From Streptomyces sp. WAC08241 (GTDB lineage Bacteria > Actinomycetota > Actinomycetes > Streptomycetales > Streptomycetaceae), in contig CP042279.1 of NCBI GenBank assembly GCA_007858575.1, positions 5,706,501 to 5,770,500 of the forward strand: DNA of 64,000 nt. The letters are read 5' to 3'. The translations under genes were made by a program, and so were the position numbers. This document shows, piece after piece, positions 41,628 through 51,636 of this stretch (positions are counted from its first letter, which is position 1; each line of letters begins with the position of its first letter). The notes beneath the pieces were generated by a model. The model made no database searches and was not told the origin of the DNA. It saw nothing but the letters and a program-made list of their open reading frames with translations.

Positions 41628-42612
41628 ACCGGCCGGTCGTGTTGATCAGTCTGGAGTCCGCGCACTCCTTCTGGCGGTTGTCCGCCGAGCACGAGCGGGC
41701 GCTGTCCGCCGCCTTCCCCGGTGTCGAGTTCCGCACGGCGACGGAGGAGGCCGTGCCACACCAGCTGGCTGAGGCGCACGTCTACTTTGGCTGGGCGTTC
41801 AAGCCGTCGTGGCTGTTCGGCGCGCCTCATCTGAGGTGGATCGCCTCCCCGGCCGCCGGCACCGACCATCTGCCCGTCGCCGAGGCCCACTCCGTCGGGG
41901 TGGCTCTGACCCGCTCGTACGGGTTCCACGGCAGGCCCATGGCCGAGCACGCCATGGGGATGGTCCTGGGCTTCTCACGCGGGTTGTTCATGAGTCAGCT
42001 CGCCCAGCGGAACCGGACCTGGTGGAAGGACGACCTGGCCGAGGAGTTCTTCGACCTGGCGGGGGCGACGATGACCATCGTCGGCTGCGGCAGTATCGGC
42101 GTACACCTCGCTCGTGCGGCCCGCTCCTTCGGGATGGACGTCATCGGCGTACGACGGACGCCCCCGGTGGCCGCCGAGGGCGGGATCACGTGGATGCACA
42201 CGTCGGCGGTGCACCAGGCGGTCGCCGTCGCCGACGTGGTGGTCGATCTGCTGCCCGCCACCCGGGCCACGGACCGCTTCTTCGACCACGACCTCTTCAC
42301 GGCGTTCAAGCCCAGATCCTCTTCGTCAACCTCGGCCGCGCGGTGACCGTCGACCAGGCGGCGCTCCTGGCCGCCCTCAACGCCGGCCACCTTCGGGGCG
42401 CCGCCCTGGACGTCTTCGACCCGAAACCGCTGCCCGCCCGACATCCGCTGCGACTGCACCCCCGGGTCGTCCTCACGCCGAAGAGCTCGGCGCTCTGCCG
42501 CACGTACATGAACGAGGCGGTCGCGTTCTTCGCCGACAACCTGCGCCGCTACCTCACCGACCAGCCACTCAACGGACTGGCCGAAGTGCCCACTGCCCGC
42601 TCCCCTTCGTAG
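41624..42612 (+). CDS. 2-hydroxyacid dehydrogenase family protein with altered catalytic residues
   Basis: About 329 residues. NAD-binding motif MTIVGCGSIGVHLARAARSFGMDVIGV, then DVVVDLLPATRATDRFF and LFVNLGRA with the substrate Arg. The catalytic Glu region (usually EPLP) reads DVFDPKPLP and the catalytic His region (usually TPH) reads LTPKSSALC. Thus both acid-base residues are Lys. It may have lost dehydrogenase activity or use different chemistry. The ATG overlaps the glycosyltransferase stop by four bases. One break near 42311. Confidence 0.8.
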
Positions 42613-42623
42613 GAGGCTGACCG

Positions 42624-43733
42624 ATGCCTGCCACACGCCACAGCGACCTGGCCGCCGCCTTCGCCGCGACCGGACGCAATCACCCCTACCTGGCCTTCAC
42701 CCTGAACTCGCTCTGCAACCTGGACTGCGTGTTCTGCAAGCCGCGCTGCATGCCGGACTACGGGCACAAGGACCGTCCCCTGACCGCCTCCGATTACGCG
42801 GCCATCGCCGCCGAGGCCGGTGCCTGGGAGATCAAGAAGGCGCACTGCTCCGGCGGTGAGCCGACCCTCCGGGTGGACATCCTCGACGTGATCTCGGGCC
42901 TGGCGGACGGTCTCGGGCCCGGCGCAGCGATCGGCATGACCAGCCACGGCAACCTGCGCCGCGGTCTGAGCGTCGAACAGCTCCACCGCGCCGGCCTGAC
43001 GTACCTCAACCTCAGCCTCCACAGCCTCGACCCCACCCGGTCCGCCGAGATCATGGGCGGCGGCGACCCGCGCATCACCCGGCGCACCCTCGACACCGCC
43101 CTCGCCCTCGGCCTGCGCGTGAAGATCAACTGCGTTCTCCAGCGCACCTACCTGGACGACGCCTTCGCCGTGGCCGAGCTTGCCCGCGACCTGCCCATCG
43201 CCGTCCGGCTGATCGAACTCCAGAACATCGGCCCCGCCCAGGCACTGTTCGACACAGAGTTCATCAACGAGGCCGAGGTCCGCGACCGCCTCCACGAGTG
43301 GTTCGCGAACGCCGGCGAGGTCCGCAGGGACGAGCTCGGGGTCCGCAGCCCCGGGCAGTACCTCCGCCCCGACGGCTGGGCGGGCTCGATCGGCTTCATC
43401 TCCAACTCCAGCTGCGCCACCTGCTCCGACGCCAACCGCATCAAGATCACACCCACGGGCGTGGCCCGCCCCTGCATCCTCCACAACCGCGACATCCCCC
43501 TGAAGCCCCACCTCGCCGACGGCAGCCTCGGCGACGCCTTCGCCCACCTCTTCCAGTCCATGCTCGACCGCAACACCAACGACGCCTGGCAGGGCTTCCA
43601 CTACGTCGACTACGACCTGCGCTGGGACCGGATGGAGCGCCCCGAAGGCACCCCGGTCCTGCCCCTTCTCCCCTTGCTCACCACGAAAGCCGCCCAGCCC
43701 GCGTGCGCCCGCGCCTCCGCCGGAGAGCGGTGA
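42624..43733 (+). CDS. MoaA-like radical SAM enzyme
   Basis: 369 residues, unbroken. The SAM cluster motif is CNLDCVFC, followed by HCSGGEPTLR, LNLSLHSLD, NCVLQRTY and IELQNIGP. The C-terminal second cluster site SNSSCATCSDANRIKITPTGVARPCI closely follows the MoaA pattern. There are no other molybdopterin genes nearby, so it is probably a MoaA paralogue in secondary metabolism. The MoaA C-terminal GG is absent. It starts 11 bases after the previous gene behind GTAGGAGG. The stop overlaps the next ATG. Confidence 0.85.
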   Translation: MPATRHSDLAAAFAATGRNHPYLAFTLNSLCNLDCVFCKPRCMPDYGHKDRPLTASDYAAIAAEAGAWEIKKAHCSGGEPTLRVDILDVISGLADGLGPGAAIGMTSHGNLRRGLSVEQLHRAGLTYLNLSLHSLDPTRSAEIMGGGDPRITRRTLDTALALGLRVKINCVLQRTYLDDAFAVAELARDLPIAVRLIELQNIGPAQALFDTEFINEAEVRDRLHEWFANAGEVRRDELGVRSPGQYLRPDGWAGSIGFISNSSCATCSDANRIKITPTGVARPCILHNRDIPLKPHLADGSLGDAFAHLFQSMLDRNTNDAWQGFHYVDYDLRWDRMERPEGTPVLPLLPLLTTKAAQPACARASAGER

Positions 43734-44894
43734 TGATCATGGTTGAGGCGCCGCCCCTGTACCCAGGGCTCGGAGCGCTGTACGAACGCGAGCTGGACGC
43801 CTACGGCGTCGGCGCGGTGATGCTCACCCACAAGTGGCAGCCGGCCGACCTGCTGGCTCCCCACTCCGACATCGACGTACGAGTCCTCCTACCCCAGGCA
43901 CCGGCGGACTGGGAGGAGTGGAACCACCGCCTGGCCGCCGCGCACACCGCCGCGGTCGGCCGGGAGGTCTCCCACCGGCGTCTACTGGAGCACCCACCCG
44001 GCTTCGCGTTCATCGTGGTCGAGGCGGACGGGCGGCTCGTCTCCGCGCCCGAGCTCGCGACCTGGTCGCTGATCAGCAGGAGCGCCCGGGACTTCCAGCG
44101 CTGGAAGTCCCGGGCCCAGATGGCACCGTGGTGCGAGATCGACGAGCGGTTCTACCGGGGAATCCTCCGAGGGCGTCTGGGCGGCCGGTACCAGCTGGCG
44201 GCGGACAGCACGGACAACGTGGTGGAGGACATCGCCGCGTACCGGCGCCATTGCGTGGCCTGGCACTACCTCGCCCCGTGCTGGTTCGCCGCCGCCGCGC
44301 TCGCGACACGGACCCGCTGCCCCGGCAAGACGGCTGCGCTCACTCAGTGGCGGCCGGAGGGGCTGGACGGGTACGCCGAGCTGTTCCTCGGGCACGCCGA
44401 AGATCGCCCCGATGCCCGTCCGCGGAGTCCGCGTCACCTGCTCCGCACGGCCCACGTCGCCCTGGAGGCCGCGATGCGCCGCGTTCCCGCTGCGGGGCCC
44501 GCCGGCCAGGGCGAGAGCACCCCGTACCGACTGGGTGATGACCGCCGGGATGCTCCGCGTCCGTGTCGCCCGCTGGCTGTACTACCTCGACCCGCCGCCC
44601 GGCGTGGCGACCGACTACCTGATCCGGCGCGAGGCGAAGGAACTCCGAGCCGCCGCGCACACCCTGAACGCGCTCGCGGCCGACGAGGCCACTCCCGCCC
44701 AGAGACTGGCCGCCCAGATGGCGGCGTTGATCCCCACCGGACCGACCACCGCCGGCACCCTGCGCGCGACCCTCGCGCTCTGGCACCGGCAGAAGTCCAC
44801 CGTCGAGGACTTCTCAGCCTCGCCCCCGGCGACGTCCACCCCGACCCAAGGAGTTTCGACATGCCCGCGCGTGCGCCCATGCCCCGCGCCCTGA
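43733..44894 (+). CDS. Nucleotidyltransferase-like protein
   Basis: About 385 residues. The N-terminal domain reads YERELDAYGVGAVMLTHKW and SDIDVRVLL. SDID fits the metal-binding DxD of the polymerase-beta-like nucleotidyltransferases, although the preceding GS is not clear. The rest is helical (RSARDFQRWKSRAQMAPWCEIDERFYRGIL; DWVMTAGMLRVRVARWLYYLDPPPGVA). A break near 44418-44520 joins the halves, and another near 44813 hides the end. The stop may lie earlier than 44894. Substrate unknown. Confidence 0.6.
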
Positions 44895-45658
44895 AGACGG
44901 CGAAGATCAAGATCACGACGAAGTGCAACCGGTCCTGCGACTTCTGCATCTTCGCCGACGGCGCCCAGGGCGAGAACATGTCCATGGAACTGTTCTCCAC
45001 CATCCTGGCCAGGCTGGAGACCATCCCGTTCCAGCAGCTGCACATCAACGGCGGCGAGCCCACTGTGCACCGGGACTTCCCCGCCCTCAGCGACGCGGCC
45101 CGCACCCGCCTGCCGGACAAGGTCATGGTCCTGGGTACGAACGCCATCACCTTGGCCCGCAACAAGCGGATCATGGAGGCCACCCTCCGCTCGTACGACC
45201 AGGTCCTCATCGGCTGCGACGACGAGCACGAGAACTACGACGAGGTCCACGCCGTCGTGCCCCGCCTCCGCACGGCCGGCAAGACGGTGGTCATCAACAG
45301 CGTCCTGGAAGGCATCAGTTCCACCCGGCTCACGCAGCTCGCGAGGCTGTGTGACACGTACGGCGCCATCCACGTCACCAACCACGTGCACCACGTCGAC
45401 GTCGGCCAGCCGGCCAACGAGCTGCACGGCATCTGCGACCGCTACCTCGACCAGCACCTGATGATCGAGATGGACGGCTCCTGCTACCGCTGCTTCAACG
45501 CCATGGCGAAGGACGACAGCGAATTCAGCATCTGGGACGAGGACTTCGCGGCCAAGGTGTTCGCGCCCCGTGGCCACCACTTCCGGTTCTGCCTGCGCTG
45601 CCACGAGTACACCGACTCCGGCGCTGCCCTCCTCCCCGCCCCGGCCCTCACCGTCTGA
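44861..45658 (+). CDS. Short radical SAM protein with C-terminal Cys cluster
   Basis: 265 residues, unbroken from ATG 44861 (AAGGAG upstream). The SAM motif is CNRSCDFC, followed by LHINGGEPTVHRD and DKVMVLGTNAITLARN. The C-terminal Cys groups GSCYRCFN and FCLRCHEY could hold an auxiliary cluster, as in SPASM/twitch enzymes. No leader-peptide-binding RRE domain and no precursor peptide are seen. It would act after the MoaA-like enzyme in the same pathway. Confidence 0.83.
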   Translation: MPARAPMPRALKTAKIKITTKCNRSCDFCIFADGAQGENMSMELFSTILARLETIPFQQLHINGGEPTVHRDFPALSDAARTRLPDKVMVLGTNAITLARNKRIMEATLRSYDQVLIGCDDEHENYDEVHAVVPRLRTAGKTVVINSVLEGISSTRLTQLARLCDTYGAIHVTNHVHHVDVGQPANELHGICDRYLDQHLMIEMDGSCYRCFNAMAKDDSEFSIWDEDFAAKVFAPRGHHFRFCLRCHEYTDSGAALLPAPALTV

Positions 45659-45681
45659 CCCCAGACCGGAGGTACACGACC

Positions 45682-47396
45682 ATGTCTGCAGTCCTCGGAC
45701 TGAACTTCCACCACGACACCAGCGCCGCCTTACTCGTCGACGGCCGCCTCTACGCGGCCGAGGAGGAGCGCTGGAGCGGCGTCAAGCACAACCACCCCAC
45801 CCGCAAGGGCACACTCACCACCCCGACCCGCGCGCTCCAATGGTGCCTGGAGGCCGCCGGCCTCGAACCACAGGACATCGACGCCGTCTGGGCCGCCTCC
45901 ATGCGCCCCCACCCCGCCGCCGGCTGGTGGCTGGCCGAGGAACGAGACGAACTCGCCGCCCTCCTGCCCACCCCGCTCGGCGAACACCTCCGCTTGCTCT
46001 CCCACCACACGGCCCACGTGCTCTCCGGCTACCTGCTCTCCGGCCATGACCACGCGGCGGGCCTCGTCATCGACGCCGGCGGCTCCTCCCTCGGCTCCGA
46101 CTTCGGCCCTGGCCGCGAGCGCATCACCGGGTACGACCTGCGACCCGATCGCATCGACCGCCTCCACCAGGGCATGCCGACCGTCCTTCCCAGCCCGGCC
46201 GGCCCCCGACGCGTCCACTCCTCCCTCGGGCACTTCTACCGGAACTCGCCCGGCGGGTGGTCCCACCCGGCGACGAGCCCGAGGGCAGCATGATGGCGCT
46301 CGCGGCCTTCGGCGATCCCCAGCGCTACGGAACGCAGATCCGCAAGCTGGTCCGGCTCGGCGACGACGGCGAGGTCCGCATCGACCACCCATGGGGCTCG
46401 GCGGACAGCAGCACACCGCTGCTGCTCGGTGGCCGGGCCTGGACCGCCGACAACGTCGCGGAGCAGCCGGACCACGAGCGGGCCGACCTAGCCGCCGCCG
46501 TCCAGGAGGTCTTCGCCGAGTCCATCGTCCACATCGCCCGCCACCTGCAACGGCTCACCAGAGCCTCGACGTTGGTGTTCTCGGGCGGATGCGCCCTGAA
46601 CTCCCACCTCAACGGGCAGCTGGCCGCCGACAGCGGCTTCGACACCCTCTTCGTGGCACCGGCCCCGCACGACGCGGGCACCGCCGTGGGCGCCGCGCTC
46701 TACGGCTGGCACTACCAGCTCGGCCAGGAGCGGCTCCCCGTGCCGACCGACGCCGCATGGGGCCCGCACCCGGGCGCTCTGCCGACCACTGCGGTGCCGA
46801 CCGGATACCGCGCGCTGACCGACCTCGGCCCAGCTCTGGCGCCCACGGTGGCCACGCTCCTCGCGGAACACCACATCGTCGGCTGGGTACAGGGACAGCT
46901 CGAGTTCGGGCCACGAGCCCTCGGCCACCGCTCGATCCTCGCCCACCCCGGCCACGCCGCCACGCGCGACCGGCTCAACGCGATCAAGAAGCGAGCCGCA
47001 TACCGCCCCTTCGCCCCGGCGGTCCTCGCCGAGCACGCCACAGAGTGGTACATGTCGGCGGGCGACCCTTCATGAACCGCGTCGCCCGCGTCCGCCGATG
47101 CCGAGCGGACCGGATCGCCGCGGTCACCCACCACGACGGCACCGCCCGCGTCCAGTCCGTCGCCCCCGACCACCAGGGCCTGCACGAACTCCTGGAGCGC
47201 TTCCACGAGCGCACCGGACTGCCGCTGCTGCTGAACACCTCCTTCAACCGCAAGGGCACCCCGATCCTGCGGACCGCCGAGCAGGCCCTGGCGGCGACGG
47301 CAGACCTGGGCCTCGACGCCCTGGCGGTCGGCGACACCCTGCTGCTCGCCGACCACGTGCCCGACCCCGTGCCACGGCCCTTCGTACGAGGTGAGG
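45682..47396 (+). CDS. Carbamoyltransferase (TobZ/NodU family)
   Basis: About 570 residues with a YrdC-less Kae1-like N-domain: SAVLGLNFHHDTSAALLVDG, AAEEERWSGVKHN, LSHHTAHVLSGYLLSG, LVFSGGCALNSHLNGQL and APAPHDAGTAVGAALYG. The C-terminal domain has EFGPRALGHRSILAHP, AIKKRAAYRPFAPAVL and LLLNTSFNRKGTPI. These enzymes transfer a carbamoyl group from carbamoyl phosphate, via carbamoyl-AMP, to a hydroxyl of a sugar or natural product. ATG 45682 after GGAGG. Breaks near 46240 and 47073. The stop position is approximate. Confidence 0.87.
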
Positions 47397-47399
47397 CCG

Positions 47400-48013
47400 A
47401 TGAACCCCATCGAACTGGACCACGTCCTGACCGTGCTCGGCGCCGCCGCGTGGGGCACGGACGAGCAGTCCCGCGCCCGCGTCGCCGGCGCCCTCGCGCT
47501 AACCGTGTACGAGGGCCACACCCGCGACCAGGGCACCCCGTACCTGGAACACCCGCTGGCCGTCGTCACGCTCCTGCGCACCGAGATCAGGGTCAGCCAC
47601 CCCGAGACCCTGCTCCTCGCCCTCCTCCACGACGCCCTGGAGGTGGCCCCCGAATCGGAGGCGCTGCTCGTCCAGCACCTCGGCGCCCCTTTCACCTGCC
47701 GCCTGCGGGCGATGACAGCCGACCACCGTCTCGAACAGCGCCCCAAGGCCGACGGCGACGAGTCCAGCTGGCGCTTCAAGCAGGCCGCGCTCCCATCCGA
47801 GGACCTCCTCGTCCGGCTCGCCGACCGCCTCCACAACCTGCGCGATGTCGCCGCCTCGCCCAACATCGACCGGCGTCGGCGGTTCCTCCAGAGCCTGGGG
47901 ACTTCTACCTCCCGCTCGCCGACGCCGCCTGCGGCCTCAGTCCCCACCTGGCGGCCATGCGCGCACTGCTCCACACCGAGTACGTCCGACACCAACAGGA
48001 GGTACGTCCGTGA
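47400..48013 (+). CDS. HD-domain protein, RelA/SpoT hydrolase-like
   Basis: About 204 residues. TPYLEHPLAVVTLLRTE, LLLALLHDALEV with the HD pair, LVRLADRLHNLRD and DFYLPLADAACG are the metal-binding and core segments of (p)ppGpp hydrolase-like HD domains. There is no synthetase domain. It could hydrolyse a nucleotide or pyrophosphate product of the cluster. One break near 47900. Confidence 0.78.
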
Positions 48014-48991
48014 AGCGGGTCGTCTACTCGATGGAGCCGGTCGGTCGCACCGGCGGCCGGGTCTACCTGCGGATGCTCCACGAGGCGACGGCCGACGACG
48101 TGGAATGGCGCACGATCCCGGACCACAAGCGCACCTACCGCGTCCGCCGCTGGCGCAAGCTCCGCCACCTCGCCCGCCTGGCCCCGACCATCCGGGCGCT
48201 CGACAGCACCACCGGAACCTTCGTGTGGGACGACCTGAGCCTGCTGCTCTTCACGCCGGAGATGCGGGCCCGCACGGTGTTCCTCCTGCACCACTACGAG
48301 CCCCTGCAGCACGACTCCGCCCCCGTCGAGGCCATGCTCTGGGAACACCTGTTCCGCGCACTGCCCCAGTGCGCTGCCGTGGTCTGCGTCGCCCCTACTG
48401 GGCCGACTTCCTCCAGGCCCGAGGCGTCCGCAACGTCCGGGTGATCTACAACGCCTTCGACATGACGGAGGTCGAACGGGCCCGCGGCTTCGACAGGACC
48501 GAGTGCCGCGCAGAGTTCGGTCTGTCGCCGGACGTGATCGGCGTGTACGCGGGCAAGGCCGTGCATTGGAAGGGTACCGAGGAGGTCTCGGCGGCCTTGG
48601 CCGGCGCCCCGGGCTACGGGTGATCACCAGCGGCAGCAACACCATCGGCTTCGACGGCGCCCACTACGACGTCGACCGCGAGCGCTACCTGCGGCTGCTG
48701 TGCGCGTGCGACGTCGGCGTCTTCCTCCCCAGATGCGGGAGGGCTGGAGCGCTGCGCGGCCGAAGCCCTGCTGCTCGGCCTGCCCTGCCTGATCCGCCCG
48801 GTGGCCGGGCTGGGCGACCTCGCCGCGCTGACCGGCCAGCCGACCCCGGACCTCGGCGCCTGCCGGCGCAGGTCCGGGAACGCGCGACGGCACGCCAGAC
48901 CGAGGCCAAGGCCGCGTACGAGACCCTGGCCCGGTTCGATCTGAACTACTTCGGCATCGCCTGGGGCGACCTTCTCGCGAAGGTCGCCTGA
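48010..48991 (+). CDS. Glycosyltransferase family protein (GT-B, second)
   Basis: About 326 residues. It begins VKRVVYSMEPVGRTGGRVYLR and shows FVWDDLSLLLFTPEM, VFLLHHYEPLQ, VRVIYNAFDMTEVERARGF, VIGVYAGKAVHWKG and a C-terminal REGWSRCAAEALLLGLPCLIRPVAG, the donor-binding E-x7-E-like region. GTG 48010 overlaps the HD gene stop. Breaks near 48398, 48617, 48735 and 48862. Last gene of the cluster. Confidence 0.8.
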
Positions 48992-48998
48992 CCGGCAG

Positions 48999-50420
48999 CT
49001 ACGCCTGCGCGGCGGCCAGCTTCTTGGCCGCCGCGTCCAGACGGCCAGCACACGGTCTCGGCCGAGCAGCTCCATGGACTCGAACAACGGGAGTCCGATC
49101 GTGCGGCCGGTGACCGCGACCCGGATGGGCGCCTGGGCCTTGCCCAGCTTGAGGCCGTGCTTCTCGCCGACGGCGAGCAGGACGGCCTTCAGGTCGTCCG
49201 CCTTCCACTCCGCGACGGTGGCCAGCTCAGCACGGGCGTCAGACAGGATGTCGCCGGCGCCGGCCTTCATCGCCTTGTTCCACGACGCCTCGTCCTCGAC
49301 CGGCTCGTCGAGGAACAGGAAGTCCACGTAGCTGGTGATCTCCGACAGCAGCGCCAGTCGGGTCTGGGCCAGCGGGGCCGCCACCTCGAAGAGGTCCTTG
49401 TCGAACGCCTCCGGCGCCCACGGCGCGTACGGGGCGACGAGCCACGGCGCGCAGGCGTTGGCGAACTGCTCCGGCGAGAGCGCGCGAATATAGTCCCGTT
49501 GAACGCCGTCAGCTTCTTCACATCGAAGAAGGCCGGCGCGGTGTTGACGTCCTCGATCCGGAAGAGCTGCTCCAGCTCCTCGTACGGCATGATCTCCCGG
49601 TCGTCGCCAGGACCCCAGCCGAGAAGCATGAGGTAGTTCACCATCGCCTCGGGCAGGAAGCCCTCGGCGAGGTAGTCCTCCAGCGCGACCTTGTCGCGGC
49701 GCTTCGAGAGCTTCTGGCGCTTCTCGTTCACGATCACCGGCAGGTGCGCCCACACCGGCGGCTTCGCGCCGAGCGCCTCCCACAGCAGCTGCTGCTTCGG
49801 CGTGTTCGAAAGGTGCTCCTCGCCGCGGATGACCTGCGTGATGCCCTCGTCCAGGTCGTCGACGACGTTGGCGATCAGGAAGACCGGGGACCCGTCGCCT
49901 CGGGCGATCACGAAGTCCTCGATCGCGCTGTTCGGGAACGCCGGCTCCCCGCGGATCAGGTCGACCACGACGGTCTCGCCCTCGTCCGGCGTCCGGAACC
50001 GCAGCGCCCGGCCCTCCTCGAAGGCCAGCTCCCGCTCCCGGCAGAACCCGTCGTACCCGAGGTGATCCGACCCGGTGCGCTCCTTCAGCTGCTCCCGGGT
50101 GCAGTCGCAGTAGTACGCCCGGCCGGCTGCGAACAGCTGCTGGGCCGCTTCCCGGTGCCGGTCGGCGTTGTGCGACTGGAAGTACGGCCCTCGAAGGCCG
50201 CGTCCTCGCCGTGGATGCCGATCGCCGCGAGCGCGTTGATGATCCCGTCGATCCACTCCGGCTTGTTCCGGGCCGCGTCGGTGTCCTCGATCCGCAGGAC
50301 GAACGTGCCACCGGACTGTCGCGCCACCGCCCAGTTGTAGAGAGCGGACCGCGCACCACCGACATGGAACATGCCGGTCGGGGACGGGGCGAAACGAACG
50401 CGAACCGGGGCAGTAGACAT
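48999..50420 (-). CDS. gltX: Second-type glutamyl-tRNA synthetase
   Basis: About 474 residues, normal for bacterial GluRS. VRVRFAPSPTGMFHVGGARSAL (HIGH as FHVG), FVLRIEDTDAARN, EEHLSNTPKQQLLWEALG, VNEKRQKLSKRRDKVAL (KMSKS as KLSKR). Cys residues in YYCDCTREQ fit the zinc-binding region. The sequence differs from what I remember of the housekeeping Streptomyces GluRS (SCO5547), and this lies in a mobile element. It is therefore probably an extra copy. Breaks near 50190, 49490 and 49040. Strand opposite to the cluster, ending seven bases from its last gene. Confidence 0.92.
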
Positions 50421-50504
50421 GCGCTCCAGAGTACCGACGCCGAACGCCCGCCCCGGACCACTCCACCTACCGCTGCACCATCGTTTTCCGGCCGTCCTCG
50501 CCTT

Positions 50505-51208
50505 CTACTCGTAGGTCTCCTTCCACCGCTCCCGGTGCCGCCGGTCCCCTTGTCCCAGCCCGTTCACCGCGCCGAGCGACAGCAGCGAGGCGCCGTTGTT
50601 CCACAGCCCGAGGTGATCGCGATGGACGGCGAGGATGTCGTTCTCCGTGGCGAACTTCTCAGCCGGCCCGCTGAAGTACGTCGTGGCCACGAAGATCGCC
50701 ACGTCGCCCTTGAAGTGCACCTTCGCACCGAGCAGGTCCCGGATCTCCCTGCTGGGGATCTTGCTCTTGGGCGTGTACCGCTTGCACTGGATCACCATGC
50801 TCCGCCCATCGGAAGGACCCCCAGCACGTCGGCCCCGTTGTCGTGAGAGCCGCCGACCCTCCGCACGTCGGTGCATCCGTCGCGTCGGCAGAGGTCCACG
50901 ACGAAGTCCTCGAACTCCGTTCCCGTCATCGCGTCGACCTCGGCCAGCGTCCGGTGCCCCGCCTTCACAGCCTCATCACGCCGCCACTGCCGATCGCCGC
51001 CCCGGATGAACCGATCGGTGCGCCACAACCACCACCCACCGCCGGCGACCCCACCCAGAACGAGACCACCGACGAGATAGGGCCAGACCACGCTCCAGAA
51101 GGCCACCAGTACGACGACGCCCACGCCCCCGGCGATAACACTGCGGCGGAGCCGCTGCTCTCGACGTTTCCGAGCTGCGGATCCTCGCCGCTTCCGTGCC
51201 ACTGCCAT
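50505..51208 (-). CDS. Membrane-anchored Mrr-like restriction endonuclease
   Basis: About 234 residues. Basic N-terminus (KRRGSAARKRREQRLRRS), two membrane helices (VIAGGVGVVVLVAFWSVVWPY and GGLVLGGVAGGGWWLW). The Mrr_cat nuclease domain reads GTEFEDFVVDLCRRDGCTDVRRVGGSHDNGADVLG and VIQCKRYTPKSKI (parts). The E, D and QxK residues of the PD-(D/E)xK fold are all present. Such proteins act on methylated or foreign DNA. ATG 51208; one break near 50800. It is divergent from the defence operon. Confidence 0.82.
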
Positions 51209-51636
51209 GGCGCCCCTCCCTCGTCCGGTGCAGCAGTCTCGGGAAGCCTGAGGCGTCCGAGAAGGGCGCCGTTCAGCCAATGGCTGATGTCGTTCGCCTG
51301 AGCTACTGGAGGAGGGGCTGGCAACACGTGCTCGAACCCTGGAACGGTGCTGGAAGCTCCAACACCCGTACCGCCCGTGAGCGGCGGGCCTGATCCGCAA
51401 GTGCTCTGTCACCTGGCTGGAGCGGAGGGTGACCGGCTCACGTAGTGCGGAGCCCCGCACACGATGGCTCCATAGCACTCCCGAGCTATGGAATGTGTTC
51501 TGCCGTCGGAACACTAGACTGGCCGTCTACGGCTCCTAGTGAACGACAATACGAAGCCGTTCTGTGACACAGGGTAGCGAGACAGTGTGAGCGCGCGACG
51601 AACCGACGCCGGCGCGCCAGAGGGAAGGCACCGGTC
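51209..51636. promoter_or_regulatory. 428-base intergenic region before the defence operon
   Basis: It must hold the promoters of the nuclease gene and of the operon starting at GTG 51637. An inverted repeat CACTAG ... CTAGTG lies around 51511-51541. I see no gene or tRNA in it. The GGGAAGG at 51622-51628 is the ribosome site of the methyltransferase gene. Confidence 0.5.

Noticed and set aside
51300..51400. A tRNA-like stretch (GCTCGAACCCTGG) before the methyltransferase gene
   Set aside because: Only a T-loop-like piece is found. No acceptor stem or anticodon arm can be built on either strand.
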